From positions 1-41,286 of the forward strand of contig NZ_JACDXX010000024.1 of the NCBI RefSeq assembly GCF_020539525.1: a stretch of 41,286 bases of DNA, in the 5' to 3' direction. Under the pieces are notes generated by a model that was not told the origin of the DNA, did not search any database, and was given only the letters and a program-made list of their open reading frames with translations. The DNA comes from Pseudogemmobacter faecipullorum (GTDB lineage Bacteria; Pseudomonadota; Alphaproteobacteria; Rhodobacterales; Rhodobacteraceae). Within the stretch, counting starts at the first letter, position 1, and each line of letters begins with the position of its first letter. The translations under genes were made by a program, and so were the position numbers. Positions 32,802-41,078 of this stretch are shown one piece after another.

Positions 32802-34202
32802 ATGTGCATGATCAAACCCACGACCGTTCTTCTTTATGTAAGACCTTGGAATGTCTCCCAGATGGAGCATCTAGCCCGCGGCGTGTGGGGGGGCGATGTA
32901 AACCTTGCGCTGGCAAGTGAGCATCGGTCTGTAGACCGCTGCAACCTAGCTAAGCGCTTCAATAGCGCTTATCTGTCATCTAAACCTAATGCCAAACTTC
33001 TTCACCTGACCGAGTCCGAAGCCCTAGATGTTACGCTGCGCTGCCGCCTGTTACGCAATATCGACCCTCGACTGGCGCGGCGTCTGCTGGTTGCAATGGA
33101 ACAGAGCATTGAAGCGGTCCTTGATGAGACCGATCCTAAGGTCATGCTGTCACTAACCGTTGATAGCTACGTCATGGATTTGTTTGCTATTCTCTGCGGC
33201 CGTCGCGGCATCCGCTTCATAGGTTTAGTGCCGACTTTCATAAAAGAACATTTTCGGATTTCTACGCGAGGCGAGTACGTAGAGAGCCGAAACGTTACCG
33301 ATGCCGAAATTGACGAAGCAATGGCTACGCTGATCGTAACAGATTACCGACCTGATTTTTTGGTTCAATCGACGCTCGAAATGCGCAAGCAAATGTGGCG
33401 GCTATGGTGGCGCAATTTACCGAAACCACTTTGGTTCGCGCTCCGCCGAATGAAGCCAGGAAATAAGCTGAATTATCATTATTGGGTATCGCAGAACATC
33501 GCTTTACAATACTGGAGCCTTTGGCCACAGCGTCTTGATGGTATCAGTGGTCCAGATTTGGTAGAAATTGCACATGATGGGGGGGCAGACTTGATCTACC
33601 TGCCGCTCCAAATGTCGCCAGAGGCAACTATCGATTACTGGAGTAGCGACACCCGTTGGATAGATTACGAGAATTTCATCCTTGACTTATTGCGTCAATA
33701 TCGCGGCCGATGGCGATTCATGGTCAAAGAACACCCTAATCTTCTGGGATACCGCTCGCGAGGCTTCTATTCTCGGCTCAAGGCGGAGCCAAATTGCATC
33801 ATGGTTTCACCCAAGGTCTCTTCCAACGAACTGGTTTCGGTATGCCGGGGCGTTTTGGTGTGCACGGGGACGGCAGGCTTCGAAGCGGCATTGCGAGGGA
33901 AGCCCGTTCTGAGCGACAGCAAGCCCTATTATGCCTCAGCAGGAGATTTGTTGCCCGTTAACGCGTTGGACAGTGATTTTTCATCGGGGATCGAGGGAAC
34001 AACGGATCAGCGGCGCCTCATGGCACATCTCTTGCGTGGAATATTGCCTGGAAGGTTCCTTAACAACGGCACTTGGAGCGCGGATAATGCGCAGCATCGC
34101 CTATGGAACGACACAATGGTTGCTTCCATTCGTCACTACCTAAAGTGCGTGGACGATCTAAGCCTTGGCAATGAGGCAATAGAAGTACATCCCTCTCAAT
34201 AG
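32802..34202 (+). CDS. KpsS/KpsC-like capsule glycosyltransferase, candidate pseudaminic acid transferase
   Basis: The product has 466 residues. The C-terminal half shows the capsule_synth (KpsS/LipB/KpsC) pattern: LIYLPLQMSPEATIDYWSSD, FMVKEHPNLLGYRSRGFYSR, and LVCTGTAGFEAALRGKPVLS. Known members of this fold add beta-Kdo, a 2-keto-3-deoxy acid activated by CMP. CMP-Pse is a similar donor and no other transferase for it is seen, so this protein is the best candidate Pse transferase. The N-terminal half (about 1-220) is not recognised. ATG at 32802 has AAAGG before it; an in-frame ATG follows two codons later. The 94 bp before it are AT-rich and empty. Confidence 0.65.
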   Translation: MCMIKPTTVLLYVRPWNVSQMEHLARGVWGGDVNLALASEHRSVDRCNLAKRFNSAYLSSKPNAKLLHLTESEALDVTLRCRLLRNIDPRLARRLLVAMEQSIEAVLDETDPKVMLSLTVDSYVMDLFAILCGRRGIRFIGLVPTFIKEHFRISTRGEYVESRNVTDAEIDEAMATLIVTDYRPDFLVQSTLEMRKQMWRLWWRNLPKPLWFALRRMKPGNKLNYHYWVSQNIALQYWSLWPQRLDGISGPDLVEIAHDGGADLIYLPLQMSPEATIDYWSSDTRWIDYENFILDLLRQYRGRWRFMVKEHPNLLGYRSRGFYSRLKAEPNCIMVSPKVSSNELVSVCRGVLVCTGTAGFEAALRGKPVLSDSKPYYASAGDLLPVNALDSDFSSGIEGTTDQRRLMAHLLRGILPGRFLNNGTWSADNAQHRLWNDTMVASIRHYLKCVDDLSLGNEAIEVHPSQ

Positions 34203-34213
34203 ATGAGACCACA

Positions 34214-35386
34214 ATGATACCCTACGGCAAACAAAATATTTCCGAGGAAGACATCGCAGCAGTCGTCAAGGTGCTGCGGTCAGATTTCATCACACAAGGA
34301 CCGACGCTGCCGCGTTTTGAAAGAGCCATTGCCACCCACGCAGGTGCAGCGCATTGCATAGCTGTAAACAGTGCAACTAGTGCGCTGCATATTGGACTCC
34401 TCGCGCTCGATGTCGGGCCCGGAGATCTAGTCTGGACAAGCCCTATAAGCTTTGTTGCCTCGTCTAATGCCGCCCTCTATTGCGGTGCCGATGTCGATTT
34501 CGTTGATATCGCTCCCGACACATTCAACATGGATATGCAGGCGCTGGCCTCCAAGCTTAAGCTCGCTAAAGCCGCTGGCTGTTTGCCTAAGGTGGTGATC
34601 CCCGTACATATTTCTGGGCGCAGTTGCGATATGAAGGCGCTCGACATGTTACGTAAATCTTATGGATTCAAGGTATTAGAAGACGCCTCTCACGCAATTG
34701 GCGCTAACTACGATGGTCGGCCGGTCGGCTGTTGCGATTACAGCGAGCTTTGCGTATTCAGCTTCCATCCGGTTAAGATCATCACCACCGGCGAAGGGGG
34801 GGCGCTTACCACCAACGACCCTCTGCTAGCTAAGCGGCTGGCAGCATTGCGCAGCCATGGCATCACCCGCGACGCCAATGATATGGAGCGCTATGACGGA
34901 CCGTGGTATTATGAGCAGCATAGCTTAGGCTACAATTATCGTATGACCGAAATCCAAGCCGCGCTTGGCCTCTCGCAGATGGCTCGCCTTGACCTCTTCG
35001 TCCAGCGCCGCCGCGAACTCGCTGAACGCTATGACCGCATCCTGTCGAACAGTGATTTCATACTGCCTGTCCTCGACAACGACGAAAGCCGTTCAGCGTG
35101 GCATCTGTATGTCGTTCGCCTGAGCGAAGGGATCAAACCGCTTACGCGGCTTCACCTCATCAATAAACTGCGTTCTGACGGGATCGGCGTCAATGTGCAT
35201 TATATCCCGATCCCTCGGCAACCATTCTATCGAAACCTAGGGTTCGATCCGCAACAGTTTCCGGTCGCCGAAGGCTACTACGAAAGCGCAATAAGCCTTC
35301 CACTCTACTACGACATGACCGAGGATGAGCAGGATACTATTGTAAAATGCTTGCTGGAGCCTGCTGGCTTCCAGACGATTTTCTAA
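34214..35386 (+). CDS. pseC: UDP-4-amino-4,6-dideoxy-N-acetyl-L-altrosamine transaminase
   Basis: The product has 390 residues and belongs to the DegT/DnrJ/EryC1 PLP aminotransferases. MIPYGKQNISEEDIAAVVKV and LRSDFITQGPTLPRFERAIA match PseC well. AVNSATSALHIGLLAL binds phosphate, EDASHAIGANYDGRPVG holds the PLP Asp, and FSFHPVKIITTGEGGAL holds the Schiff-base Lys. It aminates UDP-2-acetamido-2,6-dideoxy-L-arabino-hexos-4-ulose. That substrate normally comes from PseB. No PseB is present, but the adjacent CapE-type gene makes the same compound as its first product. Confidence 0.9.
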   Translation: MIPYGKQNISEEDIAAVVKVLRSDFITQGPTLPRFERAIATHAGAAHCIAVNSATSALHIGLLALDVGPGDLVWTSPISFVASSNAALYCGADVDFVDIAPDTFNMDMQALASKLKLAKAAGCLPKVVIPVHISGRSCDMKALDMLRKSYGFKVLEDASHAIGANYDGRPVGCCDYSELCVFSFHPVKIITTGEGGALTTNDPLLAKRLAALRSHGITRDANDMERYDGPWYYEQHSLGYNYRMTEIQAALGLSQMARLDLFVQRRRELAERYDRILSNSDFILPVLDNDESRSAWHLYVVRLSEGIKPLTRLHLINKLRSDGIGVNVHYIPIPRQPFYRNLGFDPQQFPVAEGYYESAISLPLYYDMTEDEQDTIVKCLLEPAGFQTIF

Positions 35387-35395
35387 GAGGAACGG

Positions 35396-36394
35396 ATGTT
35401 CAAGGGGAAAAAACTACTGATCACCGGAGGGACAGGTTCCTTCGGCTCCACTGTTCTGCAACGATTTGTCGGCAGTGATCTTGCAGAGATTCGCATTTTC
35501 AGCCGCGACGAGAAAAAGCAGGAGGATCAGCGGATCCAATATGGGTCCGACCAGCTTAGCTTCCACATCGGCGATGTGCGCGATCTGGCGTCTGTACGCT
35601 CGGCTATAGCGGACGTGGACTACATTTTTCATGCAGCTGCGTTGAAGCAGGTTCCATCTTGCGAGTTCTTTCCGATGGAGGCGGTAAAAACCAATGTCAT
35701 AGGTACTGACAATGTCCTGACCGCTGCAATCGATGCCGGCGTGTCGCGTGTTGTCTGTCTGAGCACAGACAAGGCTGTCTATCCGATAAATGCGATGGGC
35801 ATTTCCAAGGCGATGATGGAAAAAGTGGTCGGTGCCAAGGCGCGTAACAGTGCTGACACACGCATATCGATCACTCGGTATGGCAATGTGATTGGTTCGC
35901 GCGGGTCGGTGATCCCACTGTTCATGGAGCAGATCCGCCGTGGGCAGCCCATGACGATCACCAAGCCCAGCATGACCCGTTTTATGATGACGCTAGAGCA
36001 ATCAGTCGATCTGGTGCTCTATGCGTTTGAGCATGGGTCGAAAGGTGACATCTTTGTACAAAAGGCCCCGGCAGCGCGGCTCAGCGTTCTTACCGAAGCT
36101 GTGGCACAATTAATGAACACCCCGAATGCACCAGTAAAGGTCATCGGCAAACGCCACGGAGAAAAGGACTACGAAGCGTTGCTCAGTGTCGAGGAGCTTG
36201 CCAGGGGGCAGGACCTCGGAACTTTCTTCAGGGTCGCACAGGATGGAAGGTCTCTAAACTACAGCCAGTTCATCACCGATGGCGAAGAGGACAACGACCT
36301 GTCACGCGATGGATATCATTCCAGCAATACCCAGCAACTTGACGCGCAAGGAGTTTGCGATCTCTTGCGCTCGACCGCGGCACTGGAATTCTGA
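35396..36394 (+). CDS. fnlA: UDP-GlcNAc 4,6-dehydratase / 5-epimerase (3-epimerase) CapE/FnlA/WbjB
   Basis: The product has 332 residues and is an extended SDR: KLLITGGTGSFGSTVLQRF at 6-24, AALKQVPSCEFFPMEAVKTN, CLSTDKAVYPINAMGISKAM, and FMMTLEQSVDLVLYAFEHG. In the place of the usual catalytic Tyr it has Met134 (M-x3-K138), the mark of CapE/FnlA enzymes; PseB/FlaA1 proteins have Tyr there. CapE dehydrates UDP-GlcNAc with C5 inversion, then epimerises C3. It therefore passes through the PseC substrate on the way to the CapF substrate. It starts nine bases after pseC with a good AAGAGGAACGG site and is followed three bases later by capF. Confidence 0.9.
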   Translation: MFKGKKLLITGGTGSFGSTVLQRFVGSDLAEIRIFSRDEKKQEDQRIQYGSDQLSFHIGDVRDLASVRSAIADVDYIFHAAALKQVPSCEFFPMEAVKTNVIGTDNVLTAAIDAGVSRVVCLSTDKAVYPINAMGISKAMMEKVVGAKARNSADTRISITRYGNVIGSRGSVIPLFMEQIRRGQPMTITKPSMTRFMMTLEQSVDLVLYAFEHGSKGDIFVQKAPAARLSVLTEAVAQLMNTPNAPVKVIGKRHGEKDYEALLSVEELARGQDLGTFFRVAQDGRSLNYSQFITDGEEDNDLSRDGYHSSNTQQLDAQGVCDLLRSTAALEF

Positions 36395-36397
36395 TCG

Positions 36398-37519
36398 ATG
36401 ATGCGTCTTGTCGTAACTGGGGCCTCGGGGTTTGTCGGGCAAAACCTTGTGGTAGTGCTCCGGGCCCAAGGGCATGAGGTCATTGCGCTTGGCCGTGGTT
36501 CTGAGCTTGCCGAACACCAAGGGATGCAAGTTGACCACATCTTTCATCTTGCAGGTGCAAACCGTCCGCCTGACGACAGTAGCTTTCAGGCCGATAATGT
36601 CGATTACGCGCAACAGGTGCTGGAGACCTTTCTCCCGCGAAGCGACAAAGCTTCGTTCCACTACGCCTCGACTATCCGCGTGTCACAGGACAGCACTTAT
36701 GGCCGGTCCAAAAAGGCGGGCGAAGAGCTTGTCTGCAGGCTGGCACCAAAGGCAGGATGGGCAACGCGCATCTGGCGCCTGCCGAATCTGTTCGGGAAAT
36801 GGTGCCGGCCTCGTTACAACTCTTTTGTGTCCACCTTTATGGAACAGGCCGTCCGGGCCGAACCCTTCAGCATCAATGATCCGGCATCTACGGTCGAGCT
36901 CCTATATGTCGATGATTGTATCGAATTGCTTTGTGCGCAAGTTCACCAAACAGACGGGCCAGGAATTTCTCTGATTGAAGATTTTCCTACGTATAGCACC
37001 ACAGTTGGTGAGGTCGCCGCATTGATCGACAGTTTCCGCGCGCAGCACGACACGCCGCATCTGCCCGATGTCGAGCACGGTCTGGCGCGGAAGCTACATG
37101 CGACTTATCTCAGCTACCTTGAGCAAGAGGCGCGGATCTTCGCCTTGCCGCGTTTTGCTTCCGATACCGGCAGTTTTTGCGAACTTTTCAAGTCCGACGC
37201 GTTCGGTCAGGTCTCTAGCCTGACTATCGTACCGGGCGAGACGCGCGGGAACCACTATCACCATACCAAATGCGAAAATTTCCATATTGTTCATGGGAAA
37301 GTCCGTCTGACTGAGCGCGACATACGTGGTGGCGATGTGATATCGCGTGAGATCTTTGCGGGGGAGTCCTTCTGGACGCGTCCAGGCTGGGTTCATGCAT
37401 TGACAAATACGGGAAAAGAAATCGTCGTGCTGGTGATCTGGGCAAACGAAATCTATGATCAGACGCGGCCGGATACGATTGCGTCTGATGCAGTGCGAAC
37501 TTATCTGACGAAACAATGA
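36398..37519 (+). CDS. fnlB: Bifunctional UDP-sugar 3-epimerase/4-reductase CapF/FnlB/WbjC
   Basis: The product has 373 residues. The N-terminal reductase has VVTGASGFVGQNLVVVLR at 5-22 and YGRSKKAGEEL with Y-x3-K. The C-terminal cupin has SFCELFKSDAFGQVSSLTIV, GNHYHHTKCENFHIVHGKVR and SFWTRPGWVHALTNTGKE. It makes UDP-N-acetyl-L-pneumosamine (6-deoxy-L-TalNAc) from the CapE product; FnlC at 22339-23496 then gives UDP-L-FucNAc. A divergent truncated paralogue is fused to a transposase at 1722-2690. Two ATGs lie in tandem at 36398 and 36401; either may be used. Confidence 0.9.
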   Translation: MMRLVVTGASGFVGQNLVVVLRAQGHEVIALGRGSELAEHQGMQVDHIFHLAGANRPPDDSSFQADNVDYAQQVLETFLPRSDKASFHYASTIRVSQDSTYGRSKKAGEELVCRLAPKAGWATRIWRLPNLFGKWCRPRYNSFVSTFMEQAVRAEPFSINDPASTVELLYVDDCIELLCAQVHQTDGPGISLIEDFPTYSTTVGEVAALIDSFRAQHDTPHLPDVEHGLARKLHATYLSYLEQEARIFALPRFASDTGSFCELFKSDAFGQVSSLTIVPGETRGNHYHHTKCENFHIVHGKVRLTERDIRGGDVISREIFAGESFWTRPGWVHALTNTGKEIVVLVIWANEIYDQTRPDTIASDAVRTYLTKQ

Positions 37520-37586
37520 CCCGAAGTTCGACACCTCCGGCGCCATTTTGGCTGGCGTTGCGTGAGTGGGACACGTGAAAACAGAT

Positions 37587-37843
37587 TATAGGGCAATTAT
37601 CCTGCCGATTTGGGTCGCTGGGTCCAGCGTGGATTGCGCCAGTCTATCCCCTCCAGAAGATAGCCGAGCTGTGCACTGGAGACGGGCACAGCGGCTCCGC
37701 TCTGACTGACGGGCCAGATGAACTTGCCTGCCTCCAGCCGCTTCAGATAGAGCGACATGCCAACGCCGTCATGCCAAAGAATCTTGATCAGATCGCCTTT
37801 GCGGCCACGGAAGCAGAAGATCTCGCCTGTCCGCCGCCATGGG
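37587..37843 (-). pseudogene. IS66-family tnpB 3' remnant, inverted relative to the intact IS66
   Basis: This stretch is a close reverse complement of the 3' part of the intact tnpB and its downstream bases (about 38503-38756), with a substitution near 37612 and a short insertion near 37825-37832. It encodes IFCFRGRKGDLIKILWHDGV to the PKSAG-type end on the minus strand. It is a scrap of a second, related IS66 copy. Bases 37520-37586 between fnlB and this scrap hold nothing recognisable. Confidence 0.8.
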
Positions 37844-37898
37844 TGTTGATTGCCGCTTAGAACTGACCCATTGGGTCAGTTCTGCGCGGAAAATCACA
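37844..37898. mobile_element. 55-bp micro-element: two IS21-like ends back to back
   Basis: The first 29 bases equal the IS21-like end at 9623-9595 (starting TGTTGATTGCCGCTTAGAAC). Read from the other side (37898 downward) it starts TGTGATTTTCCGCGCAGAAC and then TGACCC. The centre GAACTGACCC-ATT-GGGTCAGTTC is a near-perfect palindrome. It looks like an IS21 element with its whole interior removed, or a small non-autonomous derivative. Confidence 0.55.
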
Positions 37899-37932
37899 GG
37901 TTGCCTTGATACGCAGGGCAGAGGCGGCAAAA
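37899..37932 (-). pseudogene. Scrap between micro-element and IS66, possibly Tn5-like transposase
   Basis: These 34 bases end in CGGCAAAA, the left copy of the IS66 duplication. Joined to the Tn5-like fragment at 41079 they continue its frame (HFA then ASALRIKAT). The added residues are not recognisable as Tn5 transposase, so a further deletion is likely here. Confidence 0.4.
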
Positions 37933-37992
37933 GTATCCTTGCGGTGAGGGCCGTCTGCCCCGGTTTTGCGAATAGGCTTAAGGCATTGCCTT

Positions 37993-38397
37993 ATGTCATA
38001 TTCTACACATTCTCCCTCGATCGAGATTTTCACGGCTGATGAAACGGGCCGGCGTCGCCATTGGAGCGATGAGGATAAGCTGCGGATTGTTGAAGAGAGT
38101 TATCGCGGGGTGCGGCAAGGGTCGGCTACGGCGCGGCGTTACGGTATTTCGCGCTCACTCCTGTCGATCTGGCGGCGGGAACTTCGGCAGGGTTCTGACA
38201 GCGCAGCAGGCGACACGCCAGTTTTTACGCCACTGATGCTGGAGGCCGGTGCCCGGGCATCCGGCACAGGGTCTGCTGCAATGTCAGCGACGGATCAGAT
38301 CGAGCTCTCTTTACGCAACGGACGGCGGATCAGCTTCTCGCCGTCGTTGCCGCCTGAGCTTTTGGCGCGCGTGTTGAATGTGGTGGATCCGCTGTGA
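37993..38397 (+). CDS. tnpA: IS66-family accessory protein TnpA
   Basis: The product has 134 residues from the ATG at 37993 (MSYSTHSPSIEIF). A helix-turn-helix is visible in RRRHWSDEDKLRIVEESYRG, then TARRYGISRSLLSIWRREL. IS66 TnpA is a small DNA-binding protein needed for transposition. Its TGA overlaps the GTG of tnpB, so the two are coupled. The open frame extends nine codons further upstream, but the start chosen fits the family. Confidence 0.85.
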   Translation: MSYSTHSPSIEIFTADETGRRRHWSDEDKLRIVEESYRGVRQGSATARRYGISRSLLSIWRRELRQGSDSAAGDTPVFTPLMLEAGARASGTGSAAMSATDQIELSLRNGRRISFSPSLPPELLARVLNVVDPL

Positions 38398-38744
38398 TTG
38401 CCTTTCCTGCGGGTGTCAAAGTCTGGATCGCCGGGTGCGTCACCGATATGCGTTGTGGCATGAACACCCTTGCGCTGAAGGTGCAGCAGGGCCTGGGCCG
38501 CGATCCCCATGGCGGCGAGATCTTCTGCTTCCGTGGCCGCAAAGGCGATCTGATCAAAATTCTTTGGCATGACGGCGTTGGCATGTCGCTCTATCTGAAG
38601 CGGCTGGAGGCAGGCAAGTTCATCTGGCCCGTCAGTCAGAGCGGAGCCGCTGTGCCCGTCTCCAGTGCACAGCTCGGCTATCTTCTGGAGGGGATAGACT
38701 GGCGCAATCCACGCTGGACCCAGCGACCAAAATCGGCAGGATAA
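38394..38744 (+). CDS. tnpB: IS66-family accessory protein TnpB (IS66 Orf2-like)
   Basis: The product has 116 residues beginning at a GTG. It matches the Orf2/TnpB family: VKVWIAGCVTDMRCGMNTLA, then DPHGGEIFCFRGRKGDLIKI, LWHDGVGMSLYLKRLEAGKF, and WPVSQSGAAVPVSSAQLGYLLEGIDW. Its molecular role is unknown but it is required with TnpA and TnpC. A second, inverted scrap of this gene lies at 37587-37843. Confidence 0.9.
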   Translation: MIAFPAGVKVWIAGCVTDMRCGMNTLALKVQQGLGRDPHGGEIFCFRGRKGDLIKILWHDGVGMSLYLKRLEAGKFIWPVSQSGAAVPVSSAQLGYLLEGIDWRNPRWTQRPKSAG

Positions 38745-38802
38745 TTGCCCTATATTCCTTGTTTTGTTGGATTTTATGGCCCCGATGTGGTAGGCCTGCG
38801 CC

Positions 38803-40455
38803 ATGTCAAAGACCGCGCCGGATATCGCCTCCCTCATGGCTGCCCTGGCAGCGGCTGAGGCGCGCGCCTCCGGATTAGAGGCCGACCTGCAGGCCACGCG
38901 GGCAGCTTTGAGCCAGGCCCAAGCAGTTGCCTCTGCTGCCGATGAGATGATCAAACACCTGCGCCTGCAGATCGCCAGATTGCGCCGCGATCAATACGGC
39001 CACAGTGCTGAGCGCCATGCCCGCCTGATTGAGCAGCTGGAGCTGCAACTCGAAGATCTGGAGGCCGATCAGGGCGAAGATCTGGCCCGCACGGATGCAG
39101 CGTCCGCCAGAAGCTCTGTGGCCGGCTTTGAGCGCCGCCGTCCCGCGCGCAAGCCGTTCCCGGAACACCTGCCGCGCGAGCGCGTGGTGGTCGAGGCCCC
39201 GGCCTCCTGCACCTGCTGCGGCTCAGGGCGCATCGTGAAGATGGGCGAAGACATCACCGAGACGCTGGAAGTCGTCCCGCGCCAGTGGAAGGTCATTCAG
39301 ACGGTGCGTGAGAAGTTCACCTGCCGTGACTGCGAACGGATCAGCCAGCCGCCCGCGCCCTTCCATCCCACGCCGCGCGGTTGGGCAGGCCCGAACTTCC
39401 TGGCGATGGTGCTGTTTGAGAAGTTTGGGCAGCACCAGCCGCTTCACCGACAGGCGGAGCGTTATGCAAAGGAAGGTGTCGAGGTCAGCCTCTCGACATT
39501 GGCCGATCAGGTTGGCGCCTGTGCGGCCGCACTGGAGCCCATCCACGACATGATCCGTGCCCATGTGCTGGCGGCCGAGCGATTGCATGGAGACGATACA
39601 AGCGTGCCGCTGATGGCCAAAGGCGGCACCAAAACAGCCCGTTTGTGGACATGGGTGCGCGATGATCGGCCCTTTGCCGGTGGTGCACCGCCTGCGGCCC
39701 TCTATTACTTCTCGACCGACAGGCGGATGGAACATCCCACCCGGCATGTGGCAGGCTGGACAGGTGTCCTGCAAGCCGATGCCTATGGTGGCTATAACGA
39801 CCTTTATCTGGCAGCGCGCAAGCCCGCGCCCGTTGCTTCTGCGCTGTGCTGGTCCCATGCCCGGCGCAGGTTCTTCGAGCTTGCCGATATCAAAGAGGCT
39901 GCCCGTAAAAAGAAGAAAGTCGCAGAGGTGATCGCACCTCTCGCCCTGGAAACCCTGCGCAGGATCGATGAGATCTTCGCGCAGGAGCGGGCGCTCACGG
40001 GTCAATCCCCGTCCGCGCGTCACAGTGTCCGCCAGCAGGTGCTGCGCCCCATAGTCGAAGACCTGCACGATTGGATGCGGCGGGAGCGAGCCGGCATGTC
40101 GCGGCATAATCCCGTCGGCAAGGCCATGGATTACATGATCGGCGAAAAGGGCCGCTGGGATGCCTTTACCCGCTTCCTCGACGACGGGCGGATCTGCCTG
40201 ACCAATAATGCGGCTGAGCGGGCTCTGCGCGGTATCGCTCTTGGCCGAAAGGCCTGGCTCTTCGCAGGATCGCCCCGTGGCGGGGACAGGGCTGCCTTCA
40301 TGTATAGCCTGATCGTCACAGCCAAAATGAACGATGTCGACCCTCAGGCCTGGCTTGCCGATGTTCTTGCACGCCTGCCCAACATGCCGATCTCGCGGTT
40401 GCATGAATTGCTCCCGTGGAACTGGCGCCAGCCTGCGCAAAGGATAGCCGCATGA
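38803..40455 (+). CDS. tnpC: IS66-family transposase TnpC
   Basis: The product has 550 residues. The N-terminal coiled coil occupies about 15-95 (leucine-rich, LMAALAAAEARASGLEADLQ and onward). A zinc-binding four-cysteine motif follows (CTCCGSGRI and FTCRDCE), then the DDE core with Asp in LHGDDTSVPLMA, Asp in LQADAYGGYNDLY and Glu in LTNNAAERALRGIALGRKAW. The length is normal and the frame unbroken. The stop overlaps the next ATG (ATGA at 40452). Confidence 0.92.
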   Translation: MSKTAPDIASLMAALAAAEARASGLEADLQATRAALSQAQAVASAADEMIKHLRLQIARLRRDQYGHSAERHARLIEQLELQLEDLEADQGEDLARTDAASARSSVAGFERRRPARKPFPEHLPRERVVVEAPASCTCCGSGRIVKMGEDITETLEVVPRQWKVIQTVREKFTCRDCERISQPPAPFHPTPRGWAGPNFLAMVLFEKFGQHQPLHRQAERYAKEGVEVSLSTLADQVGACAAALEPIHDMIRAHVLAAERLHGDDTSVPLMAKGGTKTARLWTWVRDDRPFAGGAPPAALYYFSTDRRMEHPTRHVAGWTGVLQADAYGGYNDLYLAARKPAPVASALCWSHARRRFFELADIKEAARKKKKVAEVIAPLALETLRRIDEIFAQERALTGQSPSARHSVRQQVLRPIVEDLHDWMRRERAGMSRHNPVGKAMDYMIGEKGRWDAFTRFLDDGRICLTNNAAERALRGIALGRKAWLFAGSPRGGDRAAFMYSLIVTAKMNDVDPQAWLADVLARLPNMPISRLHELLPWNWRQPAQRIAA

Positions 40456-41051
40456 CCCTGATCGCCCGCCTCCGCATTATCCTCAACGATGTCGACCCGA
40501 TGCCAATGCGTCAGATCGAGGTGCCGCTGAAGATCAGGCTGGATCGGCTGCACGAGGTGATCCAGGCCGCGATGGGCTGGACAGACACCCATCTTTACGA
40601 GTTCCGCGCCGGTGGTGCCGCATGGGGGGAGCCTGATCCCGATGGGTTCTACGATGGCCCGCTCCCTGCAAAAAAGACAACGCTGCAGAAAGTCATCGAG
40701 GACACCGGCGCGCGGACAATCCAGTATGTCTACGACTTCGGTGATGACTGGGACCATGCCATCCGGGTGGAAAAAGTAAGCGGAGTCATTCCGGGCGTCA
40801 GCTATCCGCGTCTCTTGATGGCCAGCGGAGCATGCCCTCCTGAGGACGTTGGTGGGGCATACGGCTATGAGGAGTTCCTTCAGGCCCTCACCGATCCCGG
40901 GCATGAGCAGCACGAAGAAATGGTCTACTGGTCAGGAGGCGAATTCGATCCCGAGGAGGCCCACCCCGAAAGGATCGTCGAGCGCTTTGCCCAGATCGCA
41001 AAGAAATGGGCTCCAAAGCCCGCCAAGCCCAAAGCTGTCTCCCTGGATTAA
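40452..41051 (+). CDS. pRiA4b ORF-3-like protein, IS66 passenger
   Basis: The product has 199 residues. LIARLRIILNDVDPMPMRQI, then IQAAMGWTDTHLYEFRAGGA, YVYDFGDDWDHAIRVEKV and CPPEDVGGAYGYEEFLQAL are the hallmarks of the plasmid pRiA4b ORF-3 family. The function is unknown. It overlaps tnpC by four bases and lies inside the duplication, so it moves with the IS. The family often accompanies IS66-type transposases. Confidence 0.88.
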   Translation: MTLIARLRIILNDVDPMPMRQIEVPLKIRLDRLHEVIQAAMGWTDTHLYEFRAGGAAWGEPDPDGFYDGPLPAKKTTLQKVIEDTGARTIQYVYDFGDDWDHAIRVEKVSGVIPGVSYPRLLMASGACPPEDVGGAYGYEEFLQALTDPGHEQHEEMVYWSGGEFDPEEAHPERIVERFAQIAKKWAPKPAKPKAVSLD

Positions 41052-41078
41052 AAGCCGCGGCCTACGCCGGATGCTTAC

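Larger units (their letters stand above)
37933..41078 (+). mobile_element. IS66-family insertion sequence with passenger gene, complete
   Basis: The element carries tnpA, tnpB, tnpC and a pRiA4b ORF-3-like gene. The left end GTATCCTTGCGGTGAGGGCC starts at 37933. The right end read inwards is GTAAGCATCCGGCGTAGGCC, starting at 41078, and about two thirds of positions match. It is flanked by an exact 8-bp repeat CGGCAAAA (37925-37932, 41079-41086), the duplication length of IS66. The 3146-bp size is usual with a passenger. All frames are intact, so it is probably active. Confidence 0.88.

Noticed and set aside
35396-36394. Calling the dehydratase PseB
   Set aside because: It has Met in place of the catalytic Tyr and the FnlA/CapE sequence throughout, and is followed by CapF; PseB would have Tyr.
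1722-37519. Recent duplication of capF
   Set aside because: The two copies differ at very roughly 40% of residues by eye, so they are separate acquisitions or old paralogues.
39223-40440. 405-codon open frame on the minus strand
   Set aside because: It lies wholly opposite the tnpC gene, whose family motifs are clear; it has low-complexity composition and no recognisable domain.
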